From the NCBI GenBank assembly GCA_017484285.1, contig JAFUTH010000013.1, positions 1 to 64,000 of the forward strand: a DNA stretch of 64,000 nt, written 5' to 3'. The notes beneath the pieces are model-generated. The model worked only from the letters and a program-made list of their open reading frames with translations. It was not told where the DNA came from and did not search any database. The position numbers were made by a program, and so were the translations under genes. This DNA is from Treponema sp. (lineage in GTDB: Bacteria > Spirochaetota > Spirochaetia > Treponematales > Treponemataceae). Below, piece by piece: positions 1-9,325 of the stretch (position 1 is the stretch's first letter; the number at the start of each line of letters is the position of its first letter).

Positions 1-1140
1 CAGGTTCAGCATGGCGACCACATTCTCCGCCGTCATATTTCCGCTCATCTTGGTGAAGCCCACGATGTCGGTGAAAAGCACGGTTGCGTTCGGGTAGGAT
101 TTCGCTATCGTGCGGTCGGGATGTGCGGTGAGTTCTTTTGCAATCGGCGCGGGGAGAATGTTCAAGAGAAGATGCTCCGAGCGTTCCTTTTCAAGCCGCA
201 GCTCATGGGTGCGCTCCTCTACTTTCTGCTCAAGTTCAGCCTGATAGCGGAGCATGAGCTGGTTATGCTCTTCATGCATTCGGTTTATTTCGATGATGTT
301 GCGGACGGTGTTTCCCGTCATGTCCGAAAAGGCGTTGTACAGATTCTCGACTTCATCGCCGGTATGAACTTCAAGAGCCTGTATCCTTTCCACACATGCT
401 TTCATTCCGTCAACATTTCCGTTCTGATTCATAAAATTCTCTGCGTGTCGGGCGATTGAGTTGATGGGATTCACAAGGAATTTGGTGGAAATCAAAAGAC
501 CTGTCCCCACGATTATGATGAGTGCAATAAAGGAAAGCATGACTGTTTGCCAGAGAAATTCTGTCTTGTAGCTTTTGAGCAAGTCCATTGAGATGTCAAC
601 GCCGACATAGCACTGGCATTTTCCGGTTGAGTCAAAAACAGGATGATAATAGGTCAAAAGCCAGCCCCATGAATCGTTTGATTCAAGCGGCTCAATTTCT
701 TTTCCTTCAAGCAAATCTGGAACGAACGGAAGAAAGGTCGGGTCAAATTCAATAAGCTCGTCAACTTCATACGCTCCATTTTCCTCGTCAGTATCAAAAA
801 TGATGTGGCATCCGTCCTCCCTGATTTGATAAGCATAAAGGTACTGGATGTCGGGGATGTTTTTTCGCAAGTTCACCAAGCGCTTGAATGTGTCCACATA
901 GCCTGTGGCTGACTTTCCCTCCGCCTTGTAGTTTTCTATTGCATCGGCATCGATTATGCTTGCGGCGTTTGTGGCGACTCCCCGCGCGGTGGCAAGGTGA
1001 GCCGTGCGGGTGTGCATCGTAAAAAGGGTGAGCGCAACGAAAGAGATTGAAGCCGTAAGCAGAACTGCGGCAAGAACCAAAAGGAATGAAATGCGCACTC
1101 GGAGCGAGTGAAATAGTCTTTTTCTCAGCAATTTGAGCAT
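1..1140 (-). CDS. Membrane-bound class III adenylate/guanylate cyclase, C-terminus beyond the window
   Basis: The minus-strand frame is open from an ATG at 1140 to the window edge (380 codons), so the C-terminus is missing. It has an N-terminal membrane segment (about residues 12-35), an extracytoplasmic sensor region (about 36-195), a second membrane segment (about 200-220), a HAMP-like linker, and a coiled coil rich in Glu and Arg. The start of a class III cyclase catalytic domain follows, with the motif LFTDIVGFTKMS holding the first metal-binding Asp. The family makes cAMP or cGMP from NTP. Substrate choice cannot be read because the deciding residues lie outside the window. The start has a good ribosome site, AGGAGT. 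The gene lies 26 bases downstream of the chemoreceptor gene's stop codon on the same strand, so the two may be cotranscribed. Confidence 0.9.
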   Translation of the reverse strand, partial: MLKLLRKRLFHSLRVRISFLLVLAAVLLTASISFVALTLFTMHTRTAHLATARGVATNAASIIDADAIENYKAEGKSATGYVDTFKRLVNLRKNIPDIQYLYAYQIREDGCHIIFDTDEENGAYEVDELIEFDPTFLPFVPDLLEGKEIEPLESNDSWGWLLTYYHPVFDSTGKCQCYVGVDISMDLLKSYKTEFLWQTVMLSFIALIIIVGTGLLISTKFLVNPINSIARHAENFMNQNGNVDGMKACVERIQALEVHTGDEVENLYNAFSDMTGNTVRNIIEINRMHEEHNQLMLRYQAELEQKVEERTHELRLEKERSEHLLLNILPAPIAKELTAHPDRTIAKSYPNATVLFTDIVGFTKMSGNMTAENVVAMLNL

Positions 1141-1166
1141 TGCTCTGACTCCTAATCTAAAGCAAT

Positions 1167-3329
1167 TTATACCGTGAACTGGTCAACCTGCTTTCCCATC
1201 TCGCCGATTGACTGCTCCATGAGCTTTGAGATGTGGGCGAGCGAAGAGCCTGCACTGTCGATTTTTGACGCACTCGCGCTCATTTCGCCCATACTCTGCT
1301 TCATGCTGTCGGTTTCTTTTTGGAGCGTTCCGATATTTTCCACAATCACACGGCTGTCATGGCTCATTTCTTTTGACGCTCCCTGCACTTCGTTCGTGCT
1401 GTCGTTCATGTTGTGGAGCGCGTTTGTAATCTGGACTGAGCCTTCCTGCTGCTCCGCCATTGCAGCCTTTATCTGCTGAACAAGTGTATCTGTTTCGTGG
1501 ATTTCGGAAGCAAGGTGGGCGTAGCCCTGCACGCCTCGCTGAGTTGCCTCTACGACCGTGCCGATTGTGTTCTGAATGCGGTTAAGCTGCTCGCCGATTG
1601 TCTTTGACTGCGTGCTTGAAGTTTCGGAAAGTTTTCGGATTTCGTCCGCAACGACGGCAAATCCTTTTCCCGCCTCGCCCGCATGAGCCGCCTCGATTGC
1701 CGCGTTCATCGCAAGCAGGTTCGTCTGGCTTGCAATTGATGCGATTACGGAGTTCGCCTCGCTCAAAAGCTTGGACTGGTTTTCGATTTCGCTGATTTTT
1801 TCCTGAAGCTCATTCTGTGTCTTCGCGCCACTTTCGGCATCCGCTTCAAGCGTTCCGAACGAAACAGCCATCTTGTCAACCGAGCGGTTTACTTCGCTGA
1901 TGTTTCCAATCATCTGCTCAACCGCGCTCGAAGCCCCCTGCACGGACTCTGCCTGCACAGAAACAAGGTTTTCGAGGGAAGAAATGCGTTTCAAAATCTT
2001 GTTCACGCTGTCCGCAGTTTGCGAAACGCTCGCCGTCTGTGAGCCAAGCTCGCCCGTCATGTTTGAAATGCTTGAGCTAATCTGCGTGATTGCCGCCATC
2101 GCCTCGTTTGTGGAATTGTTGAGCGTGTTTCCTGCTTCTGAAAGCGAAGTTTTTGTCTGCTTCATACTTCCGATGATTTCCTGCAAGGTCTTTGAGTACA
2201 AGTTGAAGCTTTCCGCCACATCGCCAATCTCGTTCTTTGACTTAACGCTGATTCGTTTGGTGAGGTCGGCTTTTCCCTGTGCAATTTGTTCCGCATTCTC
2301 ACTGATGTTGTTCTGAATGGTCTTGAGCGGTCGGATGACTTTTCGTGTGGCAATTGCCGTTCCCAAAGCCACAAGGATTGCAAAGATACCGCAGATTGCA
2401 ACCGTTGTGTTGAGCGTCAGATAGAATTCCGCAAAAACAGTCTCTTTCGGGCAGAACGCAAGAATCTGATAGCCGGTCTTTGTGTTGGTAACTTTTTTTG
2501 TAAGGTAGGTGCTGTAAGTGCCGCCCGGAACTGAGACTGAGCCGTTCTGCTCAGACGAAGAGAAAAATGAGGCAAGATCTGGGATTCCGACTTCCGAGAC
2601 ATTCTTGAAATTGTTCTTTCGGATTCCCGTGTCGGCAAGAACCGTGCCGTCGCTCTGAACCATCATAAAGAATGAGCCTTCTCCCAAGTTCATCGCCTCT
2701 AAGATTGTATTGAGCGTGTCGAGCGAAACTTCGATTGAAGCGTTGCCGATGAAAGAACCACCGTCGTCATACACGCTTTTTGTGATTCCAACGACGGTTG
2801 CCCCGACAGTTGAGGCAAAGGCATCGGTAATCATGACTTTTCCGTTTCCTTTGTTCGCAGTCTCGTACCAACCGCGCTTTCTGGGGTCGTAGCCGCCGCT
2901 CATCGAGCTGTCAAAATTCGTGGCATAGCCGCCCCATTTCGTTCCGATGTAGATTTCCGCAATGTCGCTGTCGTTCCCCGCAAAATTCTTGCAGACTTTT
3001 CGGATTGCTTCTTCCGTAGGGCTTTTTTCGTAGCCGAGAATCTGAATCGTTCCCGTTTCATTCACGAAAGAATGAATCGTGTCGTCGGCATTTTTAACCG
3101 CATCGGTCTCGGAAAACACATTCAGTTCGACTTCTTTTGCCCCGAAGAACATTGAAATCGAATCGGAAAATTCAGAGAGTGCCGTTTCCGCGCTCGAATA
3201 GAAATTCTCCTGACAGTTTCGTGAAAAGAAAACGCCGACCGTAACAGAAGAAATCGCCACCACCATAAGAATGATGAGTACGACTCCGATTGAAAATTTT
3301 GATGAGAGGGAAATTCTCTTTTTAGCCAT
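1167..3329 (-). CDS. Methyl-accepting chemotaxis protein with dCache-type sensor
   Basis: A transmembrane chemoreceptor of 720 residues. It starts with a short cytoplasmic tail ([10 protein letters not shown]) and a membrane segment at about 12-35. A large periplasmic double-Cache-like ligand domain follows to about 310, then a second membrane segment, HAMP (about 340-400), and the signalling hairpin with the conserved tip [21 protein letters not shown] chose the ATG at 3329 rather than an upstream ATG because GGAGA lies just before it and the upstream extension is untypical. The family relays ligand binding to CheA/CheW. The ligand is unknown. A TATACT -10 box (minus strand, 3346-3351) sits close upstream. 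Confidence 0.93.
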   Translation of the reverse strand: MAKKRISLSSKFSIGVVLIILMVVAISSVTVGVFFSRNCQENFYSSAETALSEFSDSISMFFGAKEVELNVFSETDAVKNADDTIHSFVNETGTIQILGYEKSPTEEAIRKVCKNFAGNDSDIAEIYIGTKWGGYATNFDSSMSGGYDPRKRGWYETANKGNGKVMITDAFASTVGATVVGITKSVYDDGGSFIGNASIEVSLDTLNTILEAMNLGEGSFFMMVQSDGTVLADTGIRKNNFKNVSEVGIPDLASFFSSSEQNGSVSVPGGTYSTYLTKKVTNTKTGYQILAFCPKETVFAEFYLTLNTTVAICGIFAILVALGTAIATRKVIRPLKTIQNNISENAEQIAQGKADLTKRISVKSKNEIGDVAESFNLYSKTLQEIIGSMKQTKTSLSEAGNTLNNSTNEAMAAITQISSSISNMTGELGSQTASVSQTADSVNKILKRISSLENLVSVQAESVQGASSAVEQMIGNISEVNRSVDKMAVSFGTLEADAESGAKTQNELQEKISEIENQSKLLSEANSVIASIASQTNLLAMNAAIEAAHAGEAGKGFAVVADEIRKLSETSSTQSKTIGEQLNRIQNTIGTVVEATQRGVQGYAHLASEIHETDTLVQQIKAAMAEQQEGSVQITNALHNMNDSTNEVQGASKEMSHDSRVIVENIGTLQKETDSMKQSMGEMSASASKIDSAGSSLAHISKLMEQSIGEMGKQVDQFTV

Positions 3330-3345
3330 TTTTTTCTCCAAGAAT

Positions 3346-3351
3346 AGTATA
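3346..3351 (-). promoter_or_regulatory. Putative -10 box for the chemoreceptor gene
   Basis: Read on the minus strand the bases are TATACT inside TTTGCGTTATACT. The same string occurs upstream of the SDR gene at about 30022. No clear -35 box is visible, and the leader would be only about 10 bases long. Confidence 0.4.
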
Positions 3352-3413
3352 ACGCAAATTGTAGATTTATAAAATAGGTTTAAAATTTCCCTTAGAAATA
3401 ATAAATCTGACAA

Positions 3414-3655
3414 ATCCTCAAGCTAAAGCCTTGCGGATTAGCGATTTGCTAAAGCTGGTGTTCGGATAATGGGTCAAACTGGCTGCCAGCACTGCCTTGT
3501 CGTTCTCGCGCAATTTTTTTGCTTCTAACACTCGCGACCTCCTTGTCGCGTTGTAGTGAAGGCACGGAATGGCGGGGAATGGAGCGATAGCGGAACGGCG
3601 GATAGCCCGACCGTCTTTAGGCGGGAACGCCCAATACTGGAAATATCTCCTTTCT
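3414..3655. repeat. Non-coding mosaic of short repeats and palindromes
   Basis: I see no credible gene in this stretch. It holds the octamer GCTAAAGC twice in direct orientation (3422 and 3448), a perfect inverted repeat CGCGAC/GTCGCG (3533-3550), a CTGGC/CCAG palindrome near 3480, and a GC-rich tail with repeated GCGATAGCGGAACGGCGG-like wording. Its GC content and repetitiveness differ from the flanking promoter DNA. It could be a dispersed genomic repeat. Copy number in the genome cannot be judged from one window. Confidence 0.4.
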
Positions 3656-3688
3656 TATTCTTCTATGAGCAAAAGCGTGTTCGTCTCT

Positions 3689-4261
3689 TCATTCTTTCTC
3701 AACATCATTTTCAAGCGTTTTGACCACTCGTGCGGGAACGCCCACTGCCACCGAGTTGTCGGGAATATCGTGCGATACGACCGCGCCCGCCCCAATGACG
3801 ACATTGTTTCCGATGGTCACTCCGGGCAGAATCGTCACATTGCCGCCAATCCACACATCGTTTCCGATGGTAACGGGCTTTGCAAACGCGGCGTAATTCC
3901 GGCGGGCTTTTGCCGAAAGCGGATGCCCCACCGTGGTGATGAGCGTGTTCGGACCTATCATCACATGATTTCCGATTCGCACCTCTCGGATGTCAAGAAT
4001 CGTAAGGTTGAAATTCCCCGTAAAATCAGAGCCGATGAAGATATTTTTCCCGCAGTCGCAGTTGAATGTCTTTGCAATCCATACATCTTTCCCCACGCTG
4101 CCGAGCATTTTCTGAAGATATGCGTACTGGGCGGCGAAGTCCTTTCCGTCAATCGCGTTGTATTCCTCGCACCATTCGATTGCCTGTGACTTTCGCGCCA
4201 CAAGTTCCTTGTCGGCAAAACTGTATTCCATGCCTGCGTTCAATTTTTCAAGTTCTGTCAT
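3689..4261 (-). CDS. Maltose/galactoside O-acetyltransferase family (left-handed beta-helix)
   Basis: A cytoplasmic acetyl-CoA-dependent sugar O-acetyltransferase of 190 residues, the usual length. The N-terminal Mac-type helical segment (TELEKLNAGMEYSFAD) is followed by hexapeptide repeats such as IGNDVWIGGNVTILPGVTIG. The catalytic His lies in the TTVGHPLS segment. Known relatives acetylate maltose, glucose or galactosides. The substrate here is not determined. It is preceded by the Nudix gene on the same strand (33-base gap) and may share its transcript. Confidence 0.92.
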   Translation of the reverse strand: MTELEKLNAGMEYSFADKELVARKSQAIEWCEEYNAIDGKDFAAQYAYLQKMLGSVGKDVWIAKTFNCDCGKNIFIGSDFTGNFNLTILDIREVRIGNHVMIGPNTLITTVGHPLSAKARRNYAAFAKPVTIGNDVWIGGNVTILPGVTIGNNVVIGAGAVVSHDIPDNSVAVGVPARVVKTLENDVEKE

Positions 4262-4294
4262 TTTCTGTATCCTATCAAAAATTGATTTTATTTT

Positions 4295-4864
4295 CTATTT
4301 TGCACCCATTTTGCTCCAGAGCGCACAATAAGCCTGCGTGCGTGCCGCGAATCTCGCCACTTTTAAAAGCGCACGGATTTCCGCCTTTGTGTACCAGAAC
4401 GCTTCGATTTCCTCAAATTCAGAATCGCTCGGCTTGATTTCACCGCTCGCCTTGCCAGTAATCACGATGTTTTTCTCATTGGAAAATCCCACCGCAGAAT
4501 ACGACTCAAACCAAATCTCATCGATATGCGTGAGTGTAAGCCCCGTTTCCTCACGAAGCTCCCGCTCCGCCGCCGAAGCCGCATCTTCCCCCGAATCAAT
4601 AAGCCCCGCCGGAAAATTGTAGACCCATTCACCTGTCGCCATTCGGAATTCTCGGCTCAAAAGAATCTGCTCCCCCGATTCATCATGCAGAATCATCACC
4701 ACCGCGTCCACCCGTGAGTTCTGCAAATCCTTTAACGACGAAATGTTTTTGTTGCGGCTAATCATCTCGTAGACTTTCGGCCTTCCGCTCGCCGTTTCGT
4801 ATTCAAGATTGTACCGCGTGATGAATTTTCCCTCATGGATTTTTTGTATTGACTTGAATTGCAT
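4295..4864 (-). CDS. Nudix hydrolase, ADP-ribose pyrophosphatase-like
   Basis: 189 residues with a complete Nudix box at about residues 91-113. The order is Gly, five residues, Glu, seven residues, then R-E-L-R-E-E-T-G-L, which supplies the metal-binding glutamates. The N-terminal strand region and the overall length fit the ADP-sugar pyrophosphatase branch, which splits ADP-ribose to AMP and ribose-5-phosphate. The exact substrate is inference. The stop of the nitrilase-like gene lies 2 bases upstream, so the genes are probably co-transcribed. Confidence 0.92.
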   Translation of the reverse strand: MQFKSIQKIHEGKFITRYNLEYETASGRPKVYEMISRNKNISSLKDLQNSRVDAVVMILHDESGEQILLSREFRMATGEWVYNFPAGLIDSGEDAASAAERELREETGLTLTHIDEIWFESYSAVGFSNEKNIVITGKASGEIKPSDSEFEEIEAFWYTKAEIRALLKVARFAARTQAYCALWSKMGAK

Positions 4865-4866
4865 TT

Positions 4867-6255
4867 TTACACCGCCCCCATCACTTCGTAGTGCAGGCAG
4901 TCATGCTCGCACTTTCCGCTGAACGCACCGTCACAAATCGGCATTTTGCACAGTTTCTGCGCTTCGTCATCGTTGCGGCTGATTCGCTTTCGGACATAGC
5001 CGATGTTTTCAAAATTGGCTTCCTTGCCTTTTTCGAGCGCGGCACAGGTGTTAATCCACACCACATTGCAGTCGTCATGGGCGCACAAATCGAAACTCTG
5101 TCGGAAGTCGTACGAGCCGGTCGAAAATGACGGCACGATAATCAGCGTGAGCTTGAAGCATCTCATGAGCTGTTCCATGTATTTTGTCGTGAGGAAGTCC
5201 TTGCAGATAAGGACGGCGAAGCGCCCGATTCCCTCATAATGAAAAATGTTCACGACAAGGCTCTGCGTGATTCCCTCAAGGTAGCCGCACCCGCCAAGCT
5301 CGGCACGGAAGGGGTTCTGCTTGCTCTGACGGCAGACAAGGTTTCCGAATTTGTCGAGAATCGTGACCGTGTTGCCCTTTTTCTGCCAGAACGAGGGCAA
5401 AATGATAAGCGAAGGAAGCGAATCCCGCTCTGATTCTGAAAGCGACTTGATTTTCTGCGTGACAAAATCTGCAAGCGTGGGATTCCCGAGCATTTCGGGG
5501 AATACGATGATGTCCGCGTGATTTTTTGCCGCCGAGAGGATTTTGCCCCAGACAAGCTCGTTTTCGGTTTCAAAGTCGCCCTCGTTATATTCAATCTTAA
5601 AATACTGAACTTTGTCCTCGCTGTACGGAAGGACTTCAAAATTCCGTTCAAGGCGGAGCGGAGTCGCGGCGATTTTAAGCGAGCGGTTCTTTTTAAAATG
5701 AGGAAAAAGGTTGCTTTTGAGAAAGAAATGCTTGTCAATCAGCTCGCCGAGAATCGAATTTTCCATCAAAAGCATGTTGAACAGAAAATTATCCATGCGG
5801 TTGTAGCTGTGGGCAAGCCTGTGCTTTCGCTCCCACACGCAAGAGCAGCGCGGCAAAAGCCCGATTCCCGTCTGCTCGCGGTTTGTGTTCAGCACGACCG
5901 AAAAATCATCTTCCTGAGCCTCGGCGATTTTTGCCTTGAGAAGTGAAGAAAGGCTTTCATCAAGAATCTGAACCAAGCAGACAATCGCAAAAAAGTCGCC
6001 CGCAATTTTCAATTCTTCTGAAAGCGTTTGAAGGTTCTCAAAAAATGCTCCGGTCAAATCGCTTTCCGAGAGCGGGCGGATTTCAATTTTCTGCGAGCCG
6101 GAATTATCAAAAAGGCAGGGGATTTTCTCTGCCACGCTCTTATAGATTTGGCGTTTTTCTTCTATTGAAAAGCAGCTGTAGCGGACGAAAAAATCCTCCG
6201 TGCAGGACTGTATAACAAGCGAGCACAGTTCCGCGACAATGTTATAGATATTCAT
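4867..6255 (-). CDS. Nitrilase/carbon-nitrogen hydrolase superfamily protein with a long unique N-terminal region
   Basis: A protein of 462 residues from the ATG at 6255. The frame continues upstream, but that part lies in the iteron DNA and reads as repeat translation, so I exclude it. The C-terminal half (about 190-462) carries a nitrilase-like triad: Glu in IIVFPEM, Lys in RQSKQNPF, and Cys in AVLICKDFL. The N-terminal 190 residues match nothing I recognise. The family cleaves non-peptide C-N bonds (nitriles, amides, N-carbamoyl groups). The substrate is unknown. The ribosome site is weak. The first iteron lies only 23 bases upstream of the start. Confidence 0.75.
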   Translation of the reverse strand: MNIYNIVAELCSLVIQSCTEDFFVRYSCFSIEEKRQIYKSVAEKIPCLFDNSGSQKIEIRPLSESDLTGAFFENLQTLSEELKIAGDFFAIVCLVQILDESLSSLLKAKIAEAQEDDFSVVLNTNREQTGIGLLPRCSCVWERKHRLAHSYNRMDNFLFNMLLMENSILGELIDKHFFLKSNLFPHFKKNRSLKIAATPLRLERNFEVLPYSEDKVQYFKIEYNEGDFETENELVWGKILSAAKNHADIIVFPEMLGNPTLADFVTQKIKSLSESERDSLPSLIILPSFWQKKGNTVTILDKFGNLVCRQSKQNPFRAELGGCGYLEGITQSLVVNIFHYEGIGRFAVLICKDFLTTKYMEQLMRCFKLTLIIVPSFSTGSYDFRQSFDLCAHDDCNVVWINTCAALEKGKEANFENIGYVRKRISRNDDEAQKLCKMPICDGAFSGKCEHDCLHYEVMGAV

Positions 6256-6366
6256 ACAAAAAAGAATTATAGCACACGGTAACAAATTTTCAACGCAAGA
6301 AGAAAAGAAGAAATTCGTCGACAAATTCATACACTGTGGTAACAAATTCTCAACGGAAACGAACAA

Positions 6367-6378
6367 TACCGCTCGGTA
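6367..6378. repeat. Short inverted repeat TACCG-N2-CGGTA, copy 1
   Basis: The bases TACCGCTCGGTA form 5-bp arms around two bases. A second copy with the same arms lies at 6491-6502. Both are inside the origin array between iterons, which suggests a protein-binding site. Confidence 0.5.
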
Positions 6379-6490
6379 GGAAGAATTTCGGAAATCTCGC
6401 GATTTTTTCCACTCCCCTACCCTATTTTCCACAAATACAAGGAATTAACAAAGTAACAGATTTTCAACGCAAGCTAAGAAGAAGTGAATT

Positions 6491-6502
6491 TACCGAACGG
6501 TA
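6491..6502. repeat. Short inverted repeat TACCG-N2-CGGTA, copy 2
   Basis: TACCGAACGGTA, immediately followed by an iteron at 6502. The arms match copy 1, 124 bp away. Confidence 0.5.
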
Positions 6503-7064
6503 GTAACAAATTCTCAACGAAACAGGCAATTTTGGTAACAGATTTTCAACGGAAGAAGAAAGAAAAATCATTTTTTTTTAAGAAAATAGCGTGCCACACA
6601 CGCAAGATCGAAGAATCCACTTCAACGGTAACAAATTTTCAACGCTGATTTCGATAAAAAATTCTACATGCAGAAACAAATCGAATTCCTCGCTAAGTTT
6701 TCGTCACAAATCTTCCACAGAAATTAACATTCCATATAGAAGAAAAGCGCAAAAAGTCACGGATTTCCAACGATTCCGCACATTTTTTTGTGGAAAACGG
6801 CTCGGAAAGTAACAGAAATTCAACGAAGCGGAGAATCAGCCTAATTTCTTTCTACGCAAAGATTTACGAGAATCTTCCAAAATACTCGGTCACAAATCTT
6901 CCACGGAATCGTCACAAATTCACAACTTCTTCTATATAAACAAATAGAATTCAAATAGTCTTATAAATTCATGGCAAATAGTAATCCGCGTTGAAAAGTG
7001 TACAAGCGTTGAATTCCTGTTACCCTGCCCTTTTTGACGCACCGAACGCATTTTCAGCATTCTC

Positions 7065-8033
7065 CTACAAATTTGAAGTCACCAAGACATAGTGCTTGTC
7101 GTTCGGAAGGATGACAGGCTTGCTTTTTGCGAGCGTGATTCCAGAGTTGTCCTGCGCGACCGACACATTGAGGTCTGGGTAATACTTCTTTTTGATGAGG
7201 TTTATCTGCTCCTTGATGGTGTTCCAGTTCACGCGCTCCTCTGACTCGTAGCTTTTCTCTTTAACAGGCAGAAACTGGTTCACCAACGACTCGCGCGAGA
7301 TGAAAATCGGCTCGGTGATGCTGTTGTTCCGGTAGACGAACCATGCGTACAAATCTTTTCCGACGACGCTTGAAATCTCCTTGTAGACGGTGTAGTCAAT
7401 CGGCACGGAGTGAGCCTTCGAGAGCTTGGTGAATTTGTCTGAGAGCACAATCGTAAGCCCGATGCTCTTTTTTTCCTTGCCGTTCTCGTCGATGTCAACA
7501 TAGCTCATGGACTCAAAGAACGGAACGATGCCGCTCGAATTCCATGTTGCCGTGACCTCGGCGTCGAGTTTTTCGTCCTCGCTGAAGAATTCCTTGAAGA
7601 GATATTTCTGCGTTTTCTGCACCTTTTTTTCGCGGAACACGAACGACGCGCCGGAAAAGCACTCCAATTGCTCCTTGATTTCCTTTCCGCGCTGCTTGGG
7701 AAGCTGCAATTCGTCCAGAAGCTGCTGGAGCGAGGTGTACTGCAAGACGACGGGATTCTCGGGGTCGGCGTCCTTGTCCAAGACGGCGTGCGTGGTCATA
7801 ATCGTGAGCAGAAGCCTGCCGTTCTTTCCGTAGGGGACTTTGATGTCGCTCGTGAGCTTGAAATTTATGTTGTTGTACTTCCGCTCGAAGACATTCTTTT
7901 TGACATCTTTGAGCGGAAGCGCCGCCGCGATGAAGGGGCTTGCGATGTAGCTCCGGAATTTCTTCACGATTTCGCGCCGCGTCTCTTCCTCGGGGAAGAG
8001 TTCCTGCAAATATTTTTCTTCTTCGCCAGCCAT
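7065..8033 (-). CDS. Plasmid-type replication initiator, RepA-like
   Basis: 322 residues. The segment VPYGKNGRLLLTIMTTHAVL at about residues 61-80 matches the core of plasmid RepA initiators (the RepA_C/RPA type, with a PYG-x2-RLLL-x3-T-x-AV pattern). A helical stretch follows (SLQQLLDELQLPKQRGKEI) that fits a winged-helix DNA-binding unit. The family binds iterons, melts the origin and loads helicase. The gene ends 40 bases from the nearest iteron, and its start lies 1 base from the stop of the ribbon-helix-helix gene. This makes a parA-RHH-rep operon that reads towards the origin. The family assignment rests on motif likeness and context. Confidence 0.8.
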   Translation of the reverse strand: MAGEEEKYLQELFPEEETRREIVKKFRSYIASPFIAAALPLKDVKKNVFERKYNNINFKLTSDIKVPYGKNGRLLLTIMTTHAVLDKDADPENPVVLQYTSLQQLLDELQLPKQRGKEIKEQLECFSGASFVFREKKVQKTQKYLFKEFFSEDEKLDAEVTATWNSSGIVPFFESMSYVDIDENGKEKKSIGLTIVLSDKFTKLSKAHSVPIDYTVYKEISSVVGKDLYAWFVYRNNSITEPIFISRESLVNQFLPVKEKSYESEERVNWNTIKEQINLIKKKYYPDLNVSVAQDNSGITLAKSKPVILPNDKHYVLVTSNL

Positions 8034-8034
8034 G

Positions 8035-8535
8035 TTATGATTCCTTCCGCTTGTATGAGTGCGCCGAGAGCGAGACCTTGCCGTTCTCCAGGTCTTCCTT
8101 GAAGTAGTCCATCGCGCACATGACGAAGTGGTTCATCGACACATTCTGCATCGCGCAGAACGCCTTGAAGACAGACCGCTCCCCTTTTGACATTGAGACG
8201 AGGAATTTTTCCTTCACTTCCCTTCTCGCGGGTGTTTTTGTTGTGCTTTGCTGATTGAGCTTGTCGAAATCAGCGTCCGTTGCGTTGAGAATTTGTGACT
8301 TTTCGCTTGAAATGGCGGCTGAACTCGCGGAAGCTGAGGTATTTTCACTAGAATTTGCGTTTTCGTTCGTTAAAACGGCTTCTCGTGCGTTTGACGAGGG
8401 ATTTTCCGCTGCTTCTTTTTCTGTCATTCCCGTGCTTGACACGGGAATCTTTTGTGAGAAATTGCTGTTGATTGCCGCTTCCAGGGGATTTACTTTTTTT
8501 GTCGCGCTTGCGGTGAAATTTGCGGGTGCTTTCAT
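8035..8535 (-). CDS. Ribbon-helix-helix partition/regulatory protein (ParG/Omega-like)
   Basis: 166 residues. The N-terminal two thirds is low in hydrophobics and rich in Ser, Asn, Glu and Ala, and is probably disordered. The C-terminal 55 residues (from about 108) read as a strand followed by two helices (EKFLVSMSKGERSVFKAFCA then SMNHFVMCAMDYFKEDL), the plan of a ribbon-helix-helix DNA-binding domain. In type Ib partition systems such proteins bind the centromere, stimulate ParA and repress their own operon. The start overlaps the parA stop by 4 bases, which supports translational coupling. Function is inferred from fold and position. Confidence 0.65.
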   Translation of the reverse strand: MKAPANFTASATKKVNPLEAAINSNFSQKIPVSSTGMTEKEAAENPSSNAREAVLTNENANSSENTSASASSAAISSEKSQILNATDADFDKLNQQSTTKTPARREVKEKFLVSMSKGERSVFKAFCAMQNVSMNHFVMCAMDYFKEDLENGKVSLSAHSYKRKES

Positions 8536-9284
8536 TTCGTCATCTCCTTGATGATTGCGCTGATTGCGTCGGTGGTTTCCTTGCGGGCGGTGATTGATTT
8601 GTCGGAAATCGCGTTCTTTAAGATTTGCGCCTTTACGAACGAAGTGTCCGTGGGAATCGTGAAGAACTGGGTATCGTCGAAATTCTTCATGAAGTTCTCG
8701 GCGAAGAGCGACTGGAATTTCATTCGCTTGTCCTGCTGGTTCAAAATCACGAAGGAGATTTTTTCGAGCAAGTCCTTGCAGCGGATTTCCTTTGTGGTTG
8801 TGATGAGGTTCTCGATGAGCGTCTGGAATCCGTCGGCTGAGAACTGGTCGAGCTTTAGGACGGGAACGATGGTGTCCGCGCAGTTTGCGATTCCTTTCTC
8901 GAAGTCGCCGAACGCAGGCGAGGTGTCAAAAATGAGGTAGTCAAAATTTTTCAGCGCTGGAAAGACAGAGTCCTCGAAAGCGTAGTAGTTCCTCGTGCTT
9001 GAGGCGAAACTCTGCAAGCCGCCGTTGATTGCGAATGTGGGCAAAAGGAAAAGGTTCTCGAACTGTGTTTTGACAAGGCACTGCTCGACGGAAGCCTTTC
9101 CGTTCAAGACATCCGAAAGCTCGTACTGGAAATCCTTTGCGAGCCATGAGGAAGAATTCCCCTGGGGGTCGCAGTCGGCGAGCACGGTCCTGAAGCCGTT
9201 TCGGGCAAGTTCGATTGCGCAGGTGACGGAAACGCTCGTTTTGCCCGTTCCTCCCTTGCGATTTAAAAAAACGAATGATTTCAT
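8532..9284 (-). CDS. parA: ParA-type partition ATPase
   Basis: 250 residues with a deviant Walker A box at the N-terminus (NRKGGTGKTS, residues 7-16) and the Walker A' aspartate in LIFDTSPAFGD. The lack of a long N-terminal DNA-binding domain puts it with short, type Ib ParA/ParF proteins. These use a ribbon-helix-helix partner and move plasmid copies on the nucleoid. I chose the ATG at 9284 because GGGAGG stands just before it. An upstream in-frame ATG at 9350 would add an AT-tract-encoded leader. The downstream partner gene overlaps by 4 bases. Confidence 0.93.
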   Translation of the reverse strand: MKSFVFLNRKGGTGKTSVSVTCAIELARNGFRTVLADCDPQGNSSSWLAKDFQYELSDVLNGKASVEQCLVKTQFENLFLLPTFAINGGLQSFASSTRNYYAFEDSVFPALKNFDYLIFDTSPAFGDFEKGIANCADTIVPVLKLDQFSADGFQTLIENLITTTKEIRCKDLLEKISFVILNQQDKRMKFQSLFAENFMKNFDDTQFFTIPTDTSFVKAQILKNAISDKSITARKETTDAISAIIKEMTK

Positions 9285-9325
9285 GAAAATCCTCCCACTC
9301 CATAAAATCGTAAAAATTGCGAAAA

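Larger units (their letters stand above)
6278..7024. other. Iteron-type replication origin
   Basis: An AT-rich, gene-free stretch with 18-bp repeats of consensus GGTAACAAATTTTCAACG. Good copies start at 6278, 6338, 6452, 6502, 6534 and 6627. Degenerate copies start at 6702, 6755, 6808, 6888 and 6910. All eleven point the same way. Two tandem copies in the opposite direction (6989-7006 and 7007-7024) close the array next to the initiator gene. DnaA-box-like TTTTCCACA occurs at 6425 and, inverted, at 6789. Iteron arrays beside an initiator gene are the hallmark of Rep-controlled plasmid origins. Here they lie downstream of rep rather than upstream. The sequence pattern is certain. Origin function is inference. 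Confidence 0.8.

Noticed and set aside
3569..4189. Plus-strand frame of 206 codons over the acetyltransferase gene
   Set aside because: The minus-strand hexapeptide repeats are clear. The plus frame is rich in His, Arg and Cys without a domain.
6278..7024. CRISPR array in the origin region
   Set aside because: The 18-bp repeats have irregular spacing and diverged copies, lie next to a rep gene, and include inverted copies, so iterons explain them better.
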